Notes under the pieces: model-generated
The model's input: the letters and a program-made list of their open reading frames with translations, nothing else
Database searches by the model: none
What the model was told of the DNA's origin: nothing
Part shown: piece by piece, positions 9,171-17,616 of the stretch
Layout: every line of letters starts with the position of its first letter
Position numbering within the stretch: the first letter of the stretch is position 1
Program-made: the position numbers and the translations under genes
Origin: CAYNHQ01 sp964397255
GTDB lineage: Bacteria > Bdellovibrionota_G > JALEGL01 > DATDPG01
NCBI GenBank assembly: GCA_964397255.1
Contig: CAYNHQ010000001.1
Span: 485,156-549,155 of the forward strand
Direction of reading: 5' to 3'
Length of the DNA stretch: 64,000 bases

Positions 9171-9299
9171 TGCTGTAAAATAAGAATAGACTATTTCATG
9201 TTTCGTGTGCCCATTTAAATCTTCTAGACTTTAACAGTTGTCTTATTTAAAATGTAATAAGTTTCGCCGGAAAAATTTTCAATAATAAAGGGGAATTAG

Positions 9300-10196
9300 A
9301 TGAATATTATTCGCGGAAGTCTATGTTTGTTGACGTGTAGCCTATTTATGTTGCTTTCGAGTTGCAGCAACAATGGCATTGCTGGAGGAGGCGAGTTAGT
9401 AACGGTGAGTGGCGTGGTTTTTAATATTGACACTTACTCTCCCGCAAAAGGAGTTGTCGTTTACTTGCTTGATAATCGCGACAAATATGTAAGCAAACCC
9501 ACCGGAGCAAATGGCGAATATTCATTAAAAGTGCCTGCGGGCTCGGTATTTGTTTTGACTACGGATGATGCAGCTGCCGCTGGAATAGGTGCAGCGGGAG
9601 ATTGGTACCCCCTGATTAATATGGATACCTATTCAGCCGGTGCGACGATTGATAAGGATACTCCTGCTTGGCCTGTGCACGCGTGCCCGACCATCAAGAA
9701 CCTGGCAAAGGGTAGCATTTATAAGTACAATAACTTCATTAATAACGCTACTATCGCGGCAGGTTTCTTTGGTTCCAGTACAACAGTTAATGACAATGCC
9801 GGGATTATCGTTTGGTCCAGTAACTGGCTGCTGGATGATGGCAAGGGGAATATTACCGCGGAAGACAACAGCTCGTGGACAGTGGCGTTCGATTCTCCGA
9901 GCTTTCCCACCGGATATGTTAGTTCGACTCGGTGGAATGATGCGGGAAATGCGAATATTCTGCAGTCGGGTGGTGGAAAAGCTTCGGATGCGCAAGGGCT
10001 GGCGATTTCTATCGGTGACCCGTCTTTTGGAGGGCAAACCGTGACTGCCACTTTTGTGGACCCACATCACCATCCTGTGAATAGTCCGTTTGAAGTTCAG
10101 GTGAGGCCGAACCATATATCGTATGTGCAGCCCACAACGTTTAACGGTAAGGAAGCCAACATTCAGGAATTCTTCCAACATTTTGGACTCATCTAA
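9300..10196 (+). CDS. Lipoprotein with carboxypeptidase-regulatory-like beta-sandwich
   Basis: The signal peptide ends in a lipobox (MLLSSC, Cys22), so this is an exported lipoprotein of 298 residues. After a short Gly/Asn linker comes a carboxypeptidase-regulatory-like (CnaB/SdrD-B) fold: VTVSGVVFNIDTYSPAKGVV, then NGEYSLKVPAGS. The remainder is beta-rich without a recognised domain, with a His-rich turn (DPHHHPV) near residue 258 that could bind metal. A good ribosome site (AAAGGGGAA, about 9287-9294) supports the ATG. It precedes an outer-membrane barrel and a secreted hydrolase on the same strand, so it may be part of an envelope complex. No function is assigned. Confidence 0.75.
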   Translation: MNIIRGSLCLLTCSLFMLLSSCSNNGIAGGGELVTVSGVVFNIDTYSPAKGVVVYLLDNRDKYVSKPTGANGEYSLKVPAGSVFVLTTDDAAAAGIGAAGDWYPLINMDTYSAGATIDKDTPAWPVHACPTIKNLAKGSIYKYNNFINNATIAAGFFGSSTTVNDNAGIIVWSSNWLLDDGKGNITAEDNSSWTVAFDSPSFPTGYVSSTRWNDAGNANILQSGGGKASDAQGLAISIGDPSFGGQTVTATFVDPHHHPVNSPFEVQVRPNHISYVQPTTFNGKEANIQEFFQHFGLI

Positions 10197-11163
10197 AGAG
10201 AATAGAGATATCAGCAAAGCCAGCCTTTGGAATTTAGCCAGCGGCTGGCTTTGCTTGATCTTGCTCCTTGCTTATTCATCTCAGGCTAATGCGGGAGCGT
10301 GGGTAAAAGAGCCATATAAGTTCTCTACATATGTTTCGTTTGGGTTTTACAATACCAACGAGGTATTTGATTACAAAGGGGACAAGCGTCCCACTCGAAT
10401 TCAGCCTGACAGAGTTGGTGTATTTTCCCCTCCCATTCCGAGCACGTATCGGCAGTACGATGGCACGCTCTATTTGGAGTACGGTCTTCCTGCAGATTTT
10501 GAAATCGACTTGAATTTCCCGTTCTTTGTGGTCGCACAGCAAGAAGCTTCGGTAGGCACGTATTCCACCTCTGGAATATCGGACATGACCACTAGTGTGA
10601 AATATAAGTGGTTTGAAAGAGATTGGCTTTTAAGCGCTATACAGTTTGACCTGGGCATACCGATTGGAGACGACACTGCACAGGCAACAACAAGCGGCCA
10701 GACTACCCCTCAATTCATTCCTCTTGGCGATGGAGAATGGGATTATGGATTTCGATTAATTGCGAGCCGAGGTTTCGTCAAAGTTCCGGTCTATGTTTCC
10801 GCAGAAATGGGTTATCGCTTCAGAAATTTCGATCGGGGGGGAAATGATCTCCCATGGTCCACCGAGGGTGGTTATACGTTTGATTTTCATCAAGAGTGGT
10901 TTTCAAATTTAACTTTTTTTCTTAATTTCACCGGGGTAGTTGCAACGGATAACCTTTCTGCGCAGGATGCTCTAGTTCTTGGCTCGTCTACCGCGGTGTC
11001 GGGCCATTCGCCTAATCAAGAGTACATTGAAATACGCCCTGGCCTGTTCGCAAAAATTTTCGGACCGGTCTCTTTGGGTATTAATCCATCGTATGTTCTA
11101 ATGGGGAAAAATACTGGAGCGGGCTGGGGTCTGCATACAACGGTTGCTTGGGAATCGAAGTGA
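10183..11163 (+). CDS. Outer-membrane beta-barrel protein (MetA/phenol-pathway-like)
   Basis: A signal peptide (LCLILLLAYSSQANA) is followed by alternating amphipathic beta-strands typical of a transmembrane barrel, for example DGTLYLEYGLPADFEIDLN and GISDMTTSVKYKWF. The pattern matches proteins annotated as MetA-pathway-of-phenol-degradation or transporter-like barrels. The start is not certain. The frame extends back to an ATG at 10123 inside the lipoprotein gene, but that puts about 40 residues ahead of the signal peptide. The TTG at 10183 gives a normal signal sequence and a 14-base overlap, though its ribosome site is weak. It overlaps the next gene by four bases. Confidence 0.7.
   Translation: MDSSKENRDISKASLWNLASGWLCLILLLAYSSQANAGAWVKEPYKFSTYVSFGFYNTNEVFDYKGDKRPTRIQPDRVGVFSPPIPSTYRQYDGTLYLEYGLPADFEIDLNFPFFVVAQQEASVGTYSTSGISDMTTSVKYKWFERDWLLSAIQFDLGIPIGDDTAQATTSGQTTPQFIPLGDGEWDYGFRLIASRGFVKVPVYVSAEMGYRFRNFDRGGNDLPWSTEGGYTFDFHQEWFSNLTFFLNFTGVVATDNLSAQDALVLGSSTAVSGHSPNQEYIEIRPGLFAKIFGPVSLGINPSYVLMGKNTGAGWGLHTTVAWESK
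10216..10252 (+). repeat. Inverted repeat in the barrel gene's signal-peptide region
   Basis: A perfect 9-base inverted repeat (AAAGCCAGC at 10216-10224, GCTGGCTTT at 10244-10252), with a further AGCCAGC copy inside the loop, sits just after the lipoprotein stop. It lies within the first codons of the barrel gene. It could form an mRNA hairpin limiting translation of the barrel, or act as a weak attenuator. There is no T-tract behind it, so a standard terminator is unlikely. Confidence 0.4.
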
Positions 11164-12293
11164 TCAAACAGACAGGGGTCTTGGTTTGTTTCATTGCATT
11201 CATATCCACGACCCAAGCTGCTCAAGCTCCCGCGAGTCAGCCAAGTAAGAATGGGGTATCTGTCACCTGTAACGATGAATGGAATCAAGGACCCGGCAAA
11301 GAAGCAGAATGTCGGGTGGATACGGGAAATGCGATTTGGAATCTTAGATATTATCGAGAAGGAACGGAAAAACTAAATCTCAAGGGATTGGTTAAAAACC
11401 TAATCGTTCTATTTCCGCCCAGGGGATACAACCATCTTGTACAACAGTGGTGGGGTGATCTGGTTGGCCCGAACAAGCCGATCAACACGAATGACTGGGT
11501 TGTGCTTTCGCTTGGTACTCCCGGAGATACCATGCCTCAAGAGACTTCTCCCATCTACCTAAACCATGACGAAATTCTTACGGCACAGAAGGCTATTATT
11601 GATCGGCTGTTTCCTAAGCGAAAGCCGTTTCTTTTAGGCGGTGCGTCTTTAGGTGGGGGAGTGAGTTGGTTTTACTCCATGAAATTCCCCGAAGATGCGT
11701 GGGGAAGTATTCATTTAGCCGCGAATCTTGTGCCACCACCAGCCAACACGGTATTTTCAGATATGATGAGAAAACTCGAGGAGCTAGAAAAGGAACGAGG
11801 ACCCTACGGCCTTTGGGATTTGCAGAAGAAAAAAGACCTATGGCTTATTGTAGCTTGGGATGACGTAAAAGACGCGCCTGAATCCTATTATGAAAACCCA
11901 CAGAATATGAAAGATTTTGATCAAGACCCGAAGTCGTGGAAGAGCGCAAAACAGTTTAAAGAATTCGTGGCCAATAATTGGGCTGAAAGTTATGCAAAAC
12001 ATTCAGATCCATTTTGGATGGAAGCCCAGGAAAAATCATGGGATAGGGCGATTCGAGAGGTCAAAGAAAAAGACTATATAAAAATGCCGGAAAAAATGTT
12101 GATCGTTTACAACGTAAAAGACATTGGCACGCCCCGTGAAGCAATGAATGAATTTTTCAAAGTCATTCAAAAAAACAGACCACACGTGAAACTAACGACC
12201 CTTGAAATTGATGATCCTCAAGGACACGGATTTTGCTATGCGCCAAAAATGCGGGATGATGTGAAGGTAGCCATCCACAAGTTTTTAGACTGA
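11160..12293 (+). CDS. Secreted alpha/beta-hydrolase
   Basis: The protein begins with a Sec signal peptide (MIKQTGVLVCFIAFISTTQA) and then shows an alpha/beta-hydrolase fold. LIVLFPPRGYN is the oxyanion strand, GGASLGGGVSW the nucleophile elbow with the G-x-S-x-G serine, and QGHGF near the C-terminus the likely catalytic histidine. Length is about 377 residues. GTG at 11160 shares GTGA with the preceding stop and is favoured; ATG at 11148 would add four residues. It follows the lipoprotein and barrel genes and is therefore probably periplasmic or surface-exposed. Substrate unknown; esterase or peptidase are both possible. Confidence 0.72.
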   Translation: MIKQTGVLVCFIAFISTTQAAQAPASQPSKNGVSVTCNDEWNQGPGKEAECRVDTGNAIWNLRYYREGTEKLNLKGLVKNLIVLFPPRGYNHLVQQWWGDLVGPNKPINTNDWVVLSLGTPGDTMPQETSPIYLNHDEILTAQKAIIDRLFPKRKPFLLGGASLGGGVSWFYSMKFPEDAWGSIHLAANLVPPPANTVFSDMMRKLEELEKERGPYGLWDLQKKKDLWLIVAWDDVKDAPESYYENPQNMKDFDQDPKSWKSAKQFKEFVANNWAESYAKHSDPFWMEAQEKSWDRAIREVKEKDYIKMPEKMLIVYNVKDIGTPREAMNEFFKVIQKNRPHVKLTTLEIDDPQGHGFCYAPKMRDDVKVAIHKFLD

Positions 12294-12301
12294 ATTCCCG
12301 A

Positions 12302-13348
12302 GTGTCTCTGAAATCGAAGAATTCGCGCCCTCTGATTTCTGTCATCACACCGGCTTACAATGCAGAGAAATACATCTCTGAAACGATCGCGAGCGTTCTC
12401 AGGCAGAATGAAGACTTCGAATATTTGATTGTCAATGACGGATCAAATGATCGAACGGAGGAACTCATACGCTCATTTAAAGACCCAAGAATTATTTGTA
12501 TAAACCAAGAGAACGGCGGTGTATCGCTCGCGCGAAATCGGGCGATTCGGTCTTCCAAGGGAAAGTACGTTATCAGTGTGGACTCAGACGATCTTCTTGG
12601 CGATAGCGCCCTCACCCATAAGTCGAGATTTTTGGAAGAAAACTCCAACGTCGATATCGCCGTGGGCAATACTCAATACATAAACGATAACGGAACTTTA
12701 AGTGCGTTTGGGGAACGAAATGAATACTTACGACCGATGTCTCAAGTACAAATCTTGGTCGAACTTCTTTTGGCGCAAAACTTTCCTGACAATCAGCTGA
12801 TGTGGCGAAGGAAAGCCCTTCTTAAAATCAAAGGCTATGTTGAAAAACTTCGCGTTGATGAGGATATCGAAATCCTTCTTACAGCACTACATAGCGGGCT
12901 TTCCTTTGGATTTATTGACCCGATTACGGGATATTACCGAATTTCGAAGGGAAGCTTAACGAGAGGAGAGAAGGGAAGGATGGGTGGGCGTTTTAGCATG
13001 CCTTACTGGCCAAGATCGCCTCAAAAAGTCGCTAATATCTTGTTTGCAGACAATATGATTCCAGTTGTATCAAAAGATTTTTTTGTTTCATTCCAAGACG
13101 AACATCGTGTTGCACTTATTAGCGAGCGCGGGGAATCGAAATCAATTTTCAAACTCGGGGAAGATTCAATGAAACTAATTAAGCTTTGCGTTGGCAAACA
13201 TCGAGTTTCCCAGATCATCGGAACTCTCAAGCAAAATAGAAATCACTTACAAATCAGGCTCGCGTTGTACAATTTATTCTTAAGAAGAATTATAGATATC
13301 AAGGGATTCTCAGCAAATGCTTCGACTTGGATGGGCGCGATTTTATAA
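12302..13348 (+). CDS. GT2 glycosyltransferase with C-terminal PqqD-like domain
   Basis: Residues 1 to about 230 form a family-2 (GT-A fold) glycosyltransferase: ISVITPAYNAEKYI, the nucleotide-binding VNDGSNDRT and the metal-binding SVDSDDL. The last 90 or so residues form a separate winged-helix PqqD-like domain (SIFKLGEDSMKLIKLCVGKH followed by an amphipathic ending). This is the third such domain in the cluster and the only one at a C-terminus. The start is a GTG eight bases after the hydrolase stop. A recognition domain on a glycosyltransferase suggests a peptide or carrier acceptor, which is inference. The next gene is the JmjC-like oxygenase on the same strand. Confidence 0.8.
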   Translation: MSLKSKNSRPLISVITPAYNAEKYISETIASVLRQNEDFEYLIVNDGSNDRTEELIRSFKDPRIICINQENGGVSLARNRAIRSSKGKYVISVDSDDLLGDSALTHKSRFLEENSNVDIAVGNTQYINDNGTLSAFGERNEYLRPMSQVQILVELLLAQNFPDNQLMWRRKALLKIKGYVEKLRVDEDIEILLTALHSGLSFGFIDPITGYYRISKGSLTRGEKGRMGGRFSMPYWPRSPQKVANILFADNMIPVVSKDFFVSFQDEHRVALISERGESKSIFKLGEDSMKLIKLCVGKHRVSQIIGTLKQNRNHLQIRLALYNLFLRRIIDIKGFSANASTWMGAIL

Positions 13349-13375
13349 AGAGGATGGAATGCAGGATCTCGACCC

Positions 13376-14314
13376 ATGAATGAGCGAAAAAAGATCGGTA
13401 TTCATAGTTTCTTTGCTCCGTTAACTACAGATCAATTTTTACAGGACTATTGGCCATCCCGTTGTCTGGTAAAACATTCTTCCATTCCGGCGCCCTTTGA
13501 AATTGGGCGATTGGGAAGTGTCCATTCGTTTGATGATCTTTTGCCCTTATTGGATCAGGCTCCTTCCGGTCGAATATCCTTTCTCGCGTACCCCATGAAA
13601 GCGAGGAAAAAGTTTCGAAGTGTCGATCGATCTGAAGTTGTAGAGGTTTGGAAAAAAGGAGCGTCCTTTTGTATTTATGGATTTCATCTTTTGGATCCTC
13701 ATCTTATTAGAGGTCTTTTACAAATTGAAAAAGATATTGGTATTTTGTCCAAAGGAAGTTTTTGTTGTGGATATGTTTCCGCGAAGGGCGAAGTGGTTCC
13801 CATGCACATGGACTTCACGGATAGTTTCGTATTGCAGGTGGCTGGAACAAAACGATGGAACATCGCCCCAAATGAACAAATCAAATATACCCCCATAGTT
13901 TGGACGAAGGGGCTGCCTATTCCAAGAGAGTATGGGGTAAAACAGTTTCCAAAAAAGATGCCCCCTACAAAACAAACCTTTGATCTTAAGCCTGGATCGG
14001 TACTTTATGTACCTCGAGGACATTGGCATGAAACGTTGGCCACAAGCACTTCCATTAGCATTACTTTTTCATTAAATGCCTGGGCTTGGCGTGACCTTGT
14101 TTTGAAAGTGTTCGAAAAACGTCTCGTGGCCCTAGAAAAGTATCGAGAACCTATGCCTGGGGTTGGAAATTTTCAGAAGAAGTGGATTCGACAACTAGAA
14201 ACAAATCTCATGAGTCTTTCAAAAAATTTAAACGCAGATCTCCTTAAAAGAATTGGCCCTGAAATGGCACAGGAGATGAAGAAACTTCTTCGGGCTTCTC
14301 GTAAGCCAAACTAA
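13376..14314 (+). CDS. JmjC/cupin-4-like 2-oxoglutarate, Fe(II) oxygenase
   Basis: A 312-residue protein of the JmjC/Cupin_4 type, a double-stranded beta-helix fold that hydroxylates protein or peptide side chains using Fe(II) and 2-oxoglutarate. The iron ligands are visible as H144 and D146 in VPMHMDFTDSFVLQV and H218 in VPRGHWHETLA. The GTKRW segment after the HxD is typical of the family. The C-terminal 90 residues are helical. It follows the GT2-PqqD gene by 27 bases on the same strand and converges on the DegT gene. Hydroxylation of the cluster's product is the simplest role; a ribosomal-protein oxygenase is the alternative. Confidence 0.78.
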   Translation: MNERKKIGIHSFFAPLTTDQFLQDYWPSRCLVKHSSIPAPFEIGRLGSVHSFDDLLPLLDQAPSGRISFLAYPMKARKKFRSVDRSEVVEVWKKGASFCIYGFHLLDPHLIRGLLQIEKDIGILSKGSFCCGYVSAKGEVVPMHMDFTDSFVLQVAGTKRWNIAPNEQIKYTPIVWTKGLPIPREYGVKQFPKKMPPTKQTFDLKPGSVLYVPRGHWHETLATSTSISITFSLNAWAWRDLVLKVFEKRLVALEKYREPMPGVGNFQKKWIRQLETNLMSLSKNLNADLLKRIGPEMAQEMKKLLRASRKPN

Positions 14315-14346
14315 AAAATATCAAGCGTTTTTAACGTTATCAGCAA

Positions 14347-15519
14347 TTACCAACCTTCACATATCGAACGGATCACGTATTCGACGTCGTCATCCGTCAA
14401 TCTATTATGGCAAGGGAGTGCGATGTAGGATTTCTCAAAACGGTCGAGTTCAGGAAGATCCGATCTTCGCCCACCAAACAATTCATATTGATCGTTTCGT
14501 ACAAAAATAATCCAACTCTGAATTCCCTTGCTATCCAATTGTTTTACGAAATTTATTCTGTCTTGAACATGGACTGGAAACACCCAAAACGCGTGGGTTC
14601 GATCGGTCGCTACTTCAAATAAAGAAAGACCCGGTACGGCCTTAAGTTCCTGTCGATATTGTTTGGCTATCTTGCGACGCCTAGCTAGAAGCTTATCCAG
14701 CTGCGAAAGATTACCTAAAATAATCGACGCATTTACATTATCAAGATCATACTTGAACCCAAGATTTTTCAAGGCCGTGGAACGATGCTCCTCTCCCCCG
14801 GGCAATAGATCATTATGGTCAAAGCCCAAGTATCTTTGATCTAACGCCGCCTCATAATCGCTTGGGCTGTTAACCATAAGCAAACCGCCGGCTCCGGCTG
14901 CGATATGCTTACTTTGACTGAAAGAGAAACAAGCGAAACGAGAATTTGTGCCGATGAGCTTACCCTTATATGTCGTTCCCATCGCCTGTGCGGCATCCTC
15001 TATGAGGCTTACATCATACTGTCTCGAAATTTCGCCAAGCTCATCCATATCGCATGGATAACCTGCCAAATGAACGCAAAGGATCGCTTTTGTTCGGTTG
15101 GTAATTCTCTTTCGCACATCGATGGGATCCAAGTTCCCCGTACCAAACTGAATATCGGCAAAAACTGGAGTAGCCCCCACTTGAAGAATCGGAATGTTTG
15201 TAGCCGCACAAGTCATAGCTGTGGTAATGACTTCATCCCCTCGTTTCAGTCCCGCAACGCTTAGCGCCAAATGCAGGGAAGCTGTGCCGCTGCTAACCAC
15301 AACAGGCCTCTCGATGTTCCAGAGAGCACGAATTCGTTGCTCCAGGAGGGCAACTACAATGCGAAATGGCATAAAGTCTCTTTGGAGGACTTGTCTGGAT
15401 AGTCGAATAGCGTCTCGAGATATAGAGGGGCTAAACAAAATGATCGGCCGCTTTTTTCTACGACGTGAGCGTTTGCTATTTTTGGAATGAATTGACGTAC
15501 GCATTTTTTTGATCGGCAT
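14347..15519 (-). CDS. DegT/DnrJ/EryC1/StrS-type PLP aminotransferase
   Basis: A 390-residue fold-type I PLP enzyme of the sugar aminotransferase family. The Schiff-base lysine is K204 in FSFSQSKHIAAGAGG, VSSGTASLHLAL binds the cofactor phosphate, and SLIEDAAQAMG contains the aspartate that pairs with the PLP nitrogen. These enzymes make amino sugars from keto-sugar nucleotides. An extra Lys/Arg-rich tail of about 25 residues precedes the domain; the ATG at 15504 could be the true start. It is 80 bases downstream of the radical SAM gene on the same strand. An amino sugar would fit a cluster that also holds a deacetylase, an acetyltransferase and two glycosyltransferases. Confidence 0.9.
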   Translation of the reverse strand: MPIKKMRTSIHSKNSKRSRRRKKRPIILFSPSISRDAIRLSRQVLQRDFMPFRIVVALLEQRIRALWNIERPVVVSSGTASLHLALSVAGLKRGDEVITTAMTCAATNIPILQVGATPVFADIQFGTGNLDPIDVRKRITNRTKAILCVHLAGYPCDMDELGEISRQYDVSLIEDAAQAMGTTYKGKLIGTNSRFACFSFSQSKHIAAGAGGLLMVNSPSDYEAALDQRYLGFDHNDLLPGGEEHRSTALKNLGFKYDLDNVNASIILGNLSQLDKLLARRRKIAKQYRQELKAVPGLSLFEVATDRTHAFWVFPVHVQDRINFVKQLDSKGIQSWIIFVRNDQYELFGGRRSDLPELDRFEKSYIALPCHNRLTDDDVEYVIRSICEGW

Positions 15520-15599
15520 GCGTCACATGACGGTCAATTTCAGTGGGCAGTTTACGCACGACTAGAAATTGTTGCAATACAAATCACTTTAATTTCGAA

Positions 15600-17438
15600 C
15601 TATGCTGCTTGCTGCCCAACGCGAGGAATTGGAATGGGTCTAGAAATTTCTGATTCCACTTCCAAAGCGAATACGGCGTATTGTGGAGCAGGTCTGCCTT
15701 CACACATTCCATTGGGATCTTCGAAATGAATGCTTCCCTTTCCATACGTGGATAGGGGTGTTTTCACTTCATTTTCGCGATTGGCTTGTATGTAAGTAAC
15801 GAAATCCTTTTCTAACTTTTCCTCCGCAGGGAACGTTCGTCCTACAGCTGGCATGTGCAAATAGTTCACGTGAAATGCACAATCCAACTCTTTGCTCGGA
15901 GAAACGCCCAAAGTGGACATTATAAAAGTCTTAAATTCCTCATAGGCTTTTGAGAACTGAGTGCGGAAATCGATCCCAGGCTGGCTTAATATTTCGGCAA
16001 CGACTGGATAGGTGGAAGGTTTGTTGTGTACAGCCTCTTCAAATTTTTCGATGACATCAATGGCGGGAATTCCGTGATCCCACTGTAGATACCGAAGAAT
16101 GTATCGAAATAATCCAAATGACTCGAACAATTCATAGGCGTGGCCTATGCGTCGCATTTTTTGAAGGTCCTCAAAGCTAAAACTAAAGGTTGAAATCACT
16201 TCGCCTTTGCCATTGATTTCAATCTTGTATTGCTTGATATATTCCGGATCCGCCATCGGACTATTGGGTAACATTACCGTATCAATGGGATAGCCAATCA
16301 CATCTTCGTCAATACACTTTTGAAGATCCGTTTTTAATGTAGCTATGGTTTGTCCAGGCAACCCCACCATGAGGTCAATCACGAGGCTTCTCTTCTCGCC
16401 TTTGTAAAATTTCATGAGTTGCTGAAATTGACTGTTTTTAATATTGGACCTCTTTATCACTTTTAATGTCTCTGAGTCAGTGGTCTGCCAAGCGATATTT
16501 GCCTGAATAACCAGGCCAGCTTCGTAAAATATTTTTTGAATATGCGCGACACGATCGGGATTATTCTTTGCGTTTTGGATGCAAACCTCTCGCGGGAAAC
16601 CGTACTTTGTCCTCGTGTCGACAATTCTCTGCGCGATCTCTAAATCTCGTTCGAAAATTCCAAAGTTAGCATCGGTTACGAAGACCAAGGGAATTTTATT
16701 TTTCCCGATCCATTCGATCTCCTCATATATTCGATTGATGTCAAAGGTCTTAATTTTTTGAAGAGTTAAAGAGCCCCAATCGCAGAAGGTGCAGCCATAG
16801 GGACAGCCGCGATTCGTTTCCAACATGGCTTCGTAAACATCGCCATTATAATTTTCGAATATTCCATTTAGGTAAGGAGAAGGAATGATATTGACATCCG
16901 AAATTCTATCTCGGTCTGGAGTTCTTATAAATTCGTCACCATTTGTTCTTACTGCCAGTCCTTTTACTTCGGAAACTCGTTGGGCAATATTTTCGAGATT
17001 TGAGCCAATGAGTGATTCAAACACTTCGGATGTAACTTCCTCGCCCTCTCCGCGAATTGCGATATCGATATGCGAATTCTTTTTCAAATACTCGGGAAGA
17101 ACGGATTCATATTTAGGAACGCTTGGTCCTCCATGAATCGTAATATTATTGGGGTCAATTTGTTTGATGATGGAAGAGAATTTTAGGTTTACTTCTTCTG
17201 ACCATACGTAGTTAGAGAACAACCAAATGCCGGGTACTTCAGTTTCGTTGGCGAGATCGGCTAATTCTCTCAAAGGGGTGCTGAGGGTGTGCTTAAAATC
17301 GAAATGTTTTAGTAGCAGGCCATTCTTATAGCTTCGAGCGTATGAATGTAACAATCCGAGGGCGAGTGGTAGGTGCTTCCGGGTGGAAGCCGTCACACCT
17401 ACAAAATAAACGGGTACTTTTGGAATCATCGGGGCCAT
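15600..17438 (-). CDS. B12-binding-domain radical SAM enzyme
   Basis: The first 190 residues match a cobalamin-binding domain (HGGPSVPKYESVLPEYL, RGEGEEV). The radical SAM core follows, with the cluster cysteines C212, C216 and C219 in NRGCPYGCTFCDWGSL. The C-terminus has about 200 further residues without a recognised motif. Enzymes of this type methylate unreactive carbons or rearrange rings in antibiotic and RiPP pathways. A second ATG (17429) has AAGGA eight bases upstream and may be the true start, giving MIPKVPVYF. A strong promoter-like sequence lies just upstream, and the DegT gene follows in the same direction. Confidence 0.88.
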   Translation of the reverse strand: MAPMIPKVPVYFVGVTASTRKHLPLALGLLHSYARSYKNGLLLKHFDFKHTLSTPLRELADLANETEVPGIWLFSNYVWSEEVNLKFSSIIKQIDPNNITIHGGPSVPKYESVLPEYLKKNSHIDIAIRGEGEEVTSEVFESLIGSNLENIAQRVSEVKGLAVRTNGDEFIRTPDRDRISDVNIIPSPYLNGIFENYNGDVYEAMLETNRGCPYGCTFCDWGSLTLQKIKTFDINRIYEEIEWIGKNKIPLVFVTDANFGIFERDLEIAQRIVDTRTKYGFPREVCIQNAKNNPDRVAHIQKIFYEAGLVIQANIAWQTTDSETLKVIKRSNIKNSQFQQLMKFYKGEKRSLVIDLMVGLPGQTIATLKTDLQKCIDEDVIGYPIDTVMLPNSPMADPEYIKQYKIEINGKGEVISTFSFSFEDLQKMRRIGHAYELFESFGLFRYILRYLQWDHGIPAIDVIEKFEEAVHNKPSTYPVVAEILSQPGIDFRTQFSKAYEEFKTFIMSTLGVSPSKELDCAFHVNYLHMPAVGRTFPAEEKLEKDFVTYIQANRENEVKTPLSTYGKGSIHFEDPNGMCEGRPAPQYAVFALEVESEISRPIPIPRVGQQAA

Positions 17439-17443
17439 CCTTG

Positions 17444-17473
17444 ATTATCACTTACTCAGAAGTTTGATGTCAA
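17444..17473 (-). promoter_or_regulatory. Sigma-70-like promoter for radical SAM and DegT genes
   Basis: On the minus strand TTGACA (17473-17468) is a perfect -35 box, followed after 17-18 bases by TGATAAT (17450-17444), a good -10. Transcription would begin within a few bases of the first ATG (17438). The message would therefore have almost no leader, or translation starts at the second ATG (17429), which has AAGGA in front of it. This is the clearest promoter in the cluster and implies that the radical SAM and DegT genes can be transcribed separately from the LanB-like gene. Confidence 0.5.
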
Positions 17474-17616
17474 TACGTAACGTAACAATTTTATTAGACA
17501 AAATAATTAATATTCAGATACTTACGATAAAATATTAAAATATGACAACTATAGTTTCCGATTTATTTTGCACGGTTTTCTTCCATGTCTCATTTTCATC
17601 TTGAAGGCCCTCTCAA

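Noticed and set aside
17439..17616. Candidate RiPP precursor peptide in the gap next to the radical SAM gene
   Set aside because: The only short frames are a 16-residue basic peptide on the minus strand and a 23-residue AT-rich one on the plus strand, neither with leader or core features.
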